Below, piece after piece: positions 63,862 through 64,000 of a stretch of 64,000 nt of DNA (the first letter of the stretch is position 1; each line of letters starts with the position of its first letter). Source of the stretch: Paenisporosarcina sp. OV554 (GTDB taxonomy: Bacteria > Bacillota > Bacilli > Bacillales_A > Planococcaceae); assembly GCF_003058165.1 (NCBI RefSeq), contig NZ_QBUC01000001.1:62001-126000 (forward strand), read 5' to 3'. The position numbers were made by a program, and so were the translations under genes. The notes beneath the pieces were generated by a model, which worked only from the letters and a program-made list of their open reading frames with translations, ran no database searches and had not been told where the DNA came from.

Positions 63862-64000
63862 ATGATAGAAGAGCGTAAGAATAATGAAGAAAATGAATTA
63901 GATGCTGAACAATTATTGTCATTGTTAAATGAACACCAAGTTGACGCATTTAGAGAAGAATTTTTAGCGCTACATCCGTATGATCAGGCACAATTTTTTG
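63862..64000 (+). CDS. mgtE: Magnesium transporter MgtE (5' part only)
   Basis: Only 46 codons lie in the window. They read MIEERKNNEENELDAEQLLS and then LLNEHQVDAFREEFLALHP, YDQAQFF, which fits the N-terminal MgtE domain (acidic helices ending in an LHPYDQA-type turn). The full protein would have CBS domains and five membrane segments. ATG 63862 follows AAAGGAGGG. Identification is from the short N-terminus and is good but not certain. Confidence 0.75.
   Translation, partial: MIEERKNNEENELDAEQLLSLLNEHQVDAFREEFLALHPYDQAQFF

Overview
The window is a low-GC Bacillales (Firmicutes) chromosome segment. Gene order, UPF/DUF content and the T-box, CtsR, FapR, CodY and WalR signals match Bacillus relatives. 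The gene set and the way two Bacillus subtilis-type neighbourhoods are joined suggest a Planococcaceae-like genome (Sporosarcina, Paenisporosarcina or Psychrobacillus type). The family assignment is inference; no 16S gene is present.

Region 1 (1-12.4 kb), envelope and division: 3' part of secA, prfB with its programmed +1 frameshift, a 1.1 kb gene-free stretch with four copies of a structured repeat, a YitT/YvjA-like permease, cytochrome c551 cccB, then ftsE-ftsX with an EnvC/PcsB-like M23 murein hydrolase directly behind, a membrane protein plus TlpA-type thioredoxin pair, ctpB, minJ and csbA. A WalR-like box sits just upstream of a weak-35 promoter for ftsEX and the hydrolase gene.

Region 2 (12.4-16.5 kb), a synteny junction: a decayed M20 amidohydrolase, palindromic elements, a 21-bp tandem array, azlCD with a divergent XRE-cupin regulator, yhjE and sipV.

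Region 3 (16.5-37.5 kb): addBA, a DUF418 protein, yisK, yisL, a membrane-anchored GH13 amylase-like protein that has lost its nucleophile, CoA-disulfide reductase, the yitS/yitU/yitV/yitW set, a CtsR-controlled ClpB that lacks the N-domain, a YjzD-like protein and FapR-controlled fabH-fabF.

Region 4 (37.5-51.8 kb), peptide uptake: an app operon (order D-F-B-C-A), trpS with a tryptophan T-box, a DUF3899 protein and oppABCDF. CodY-like boxes precede both transport systems.

Region 5 (51.8-64 kb), stress and proteolysis: a DUF4015 secreted protein, spx, mecA, coiA, pepF, the sRNA roxS/RsaE with Rex-, ResD- and cre-like sites, spxH, truncated haemoglobin, yjbK, yjbL, relQ, nadF, an RluD-family pseudouridine synthase, a frameshifted prpE and the start of mgtE. 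Spx, its ClpXP adaptor SpxH, the ClpC adaptor MecA and the redox sRNA RoxS lie within about 6 kb.

No complete new defence or mobile system was found. The most unusual items are the structured repeat family, the three unrelated 21-bp-period arrays, the catalytically dead amylase, the N-domain-less ClpB and the broken prpE.
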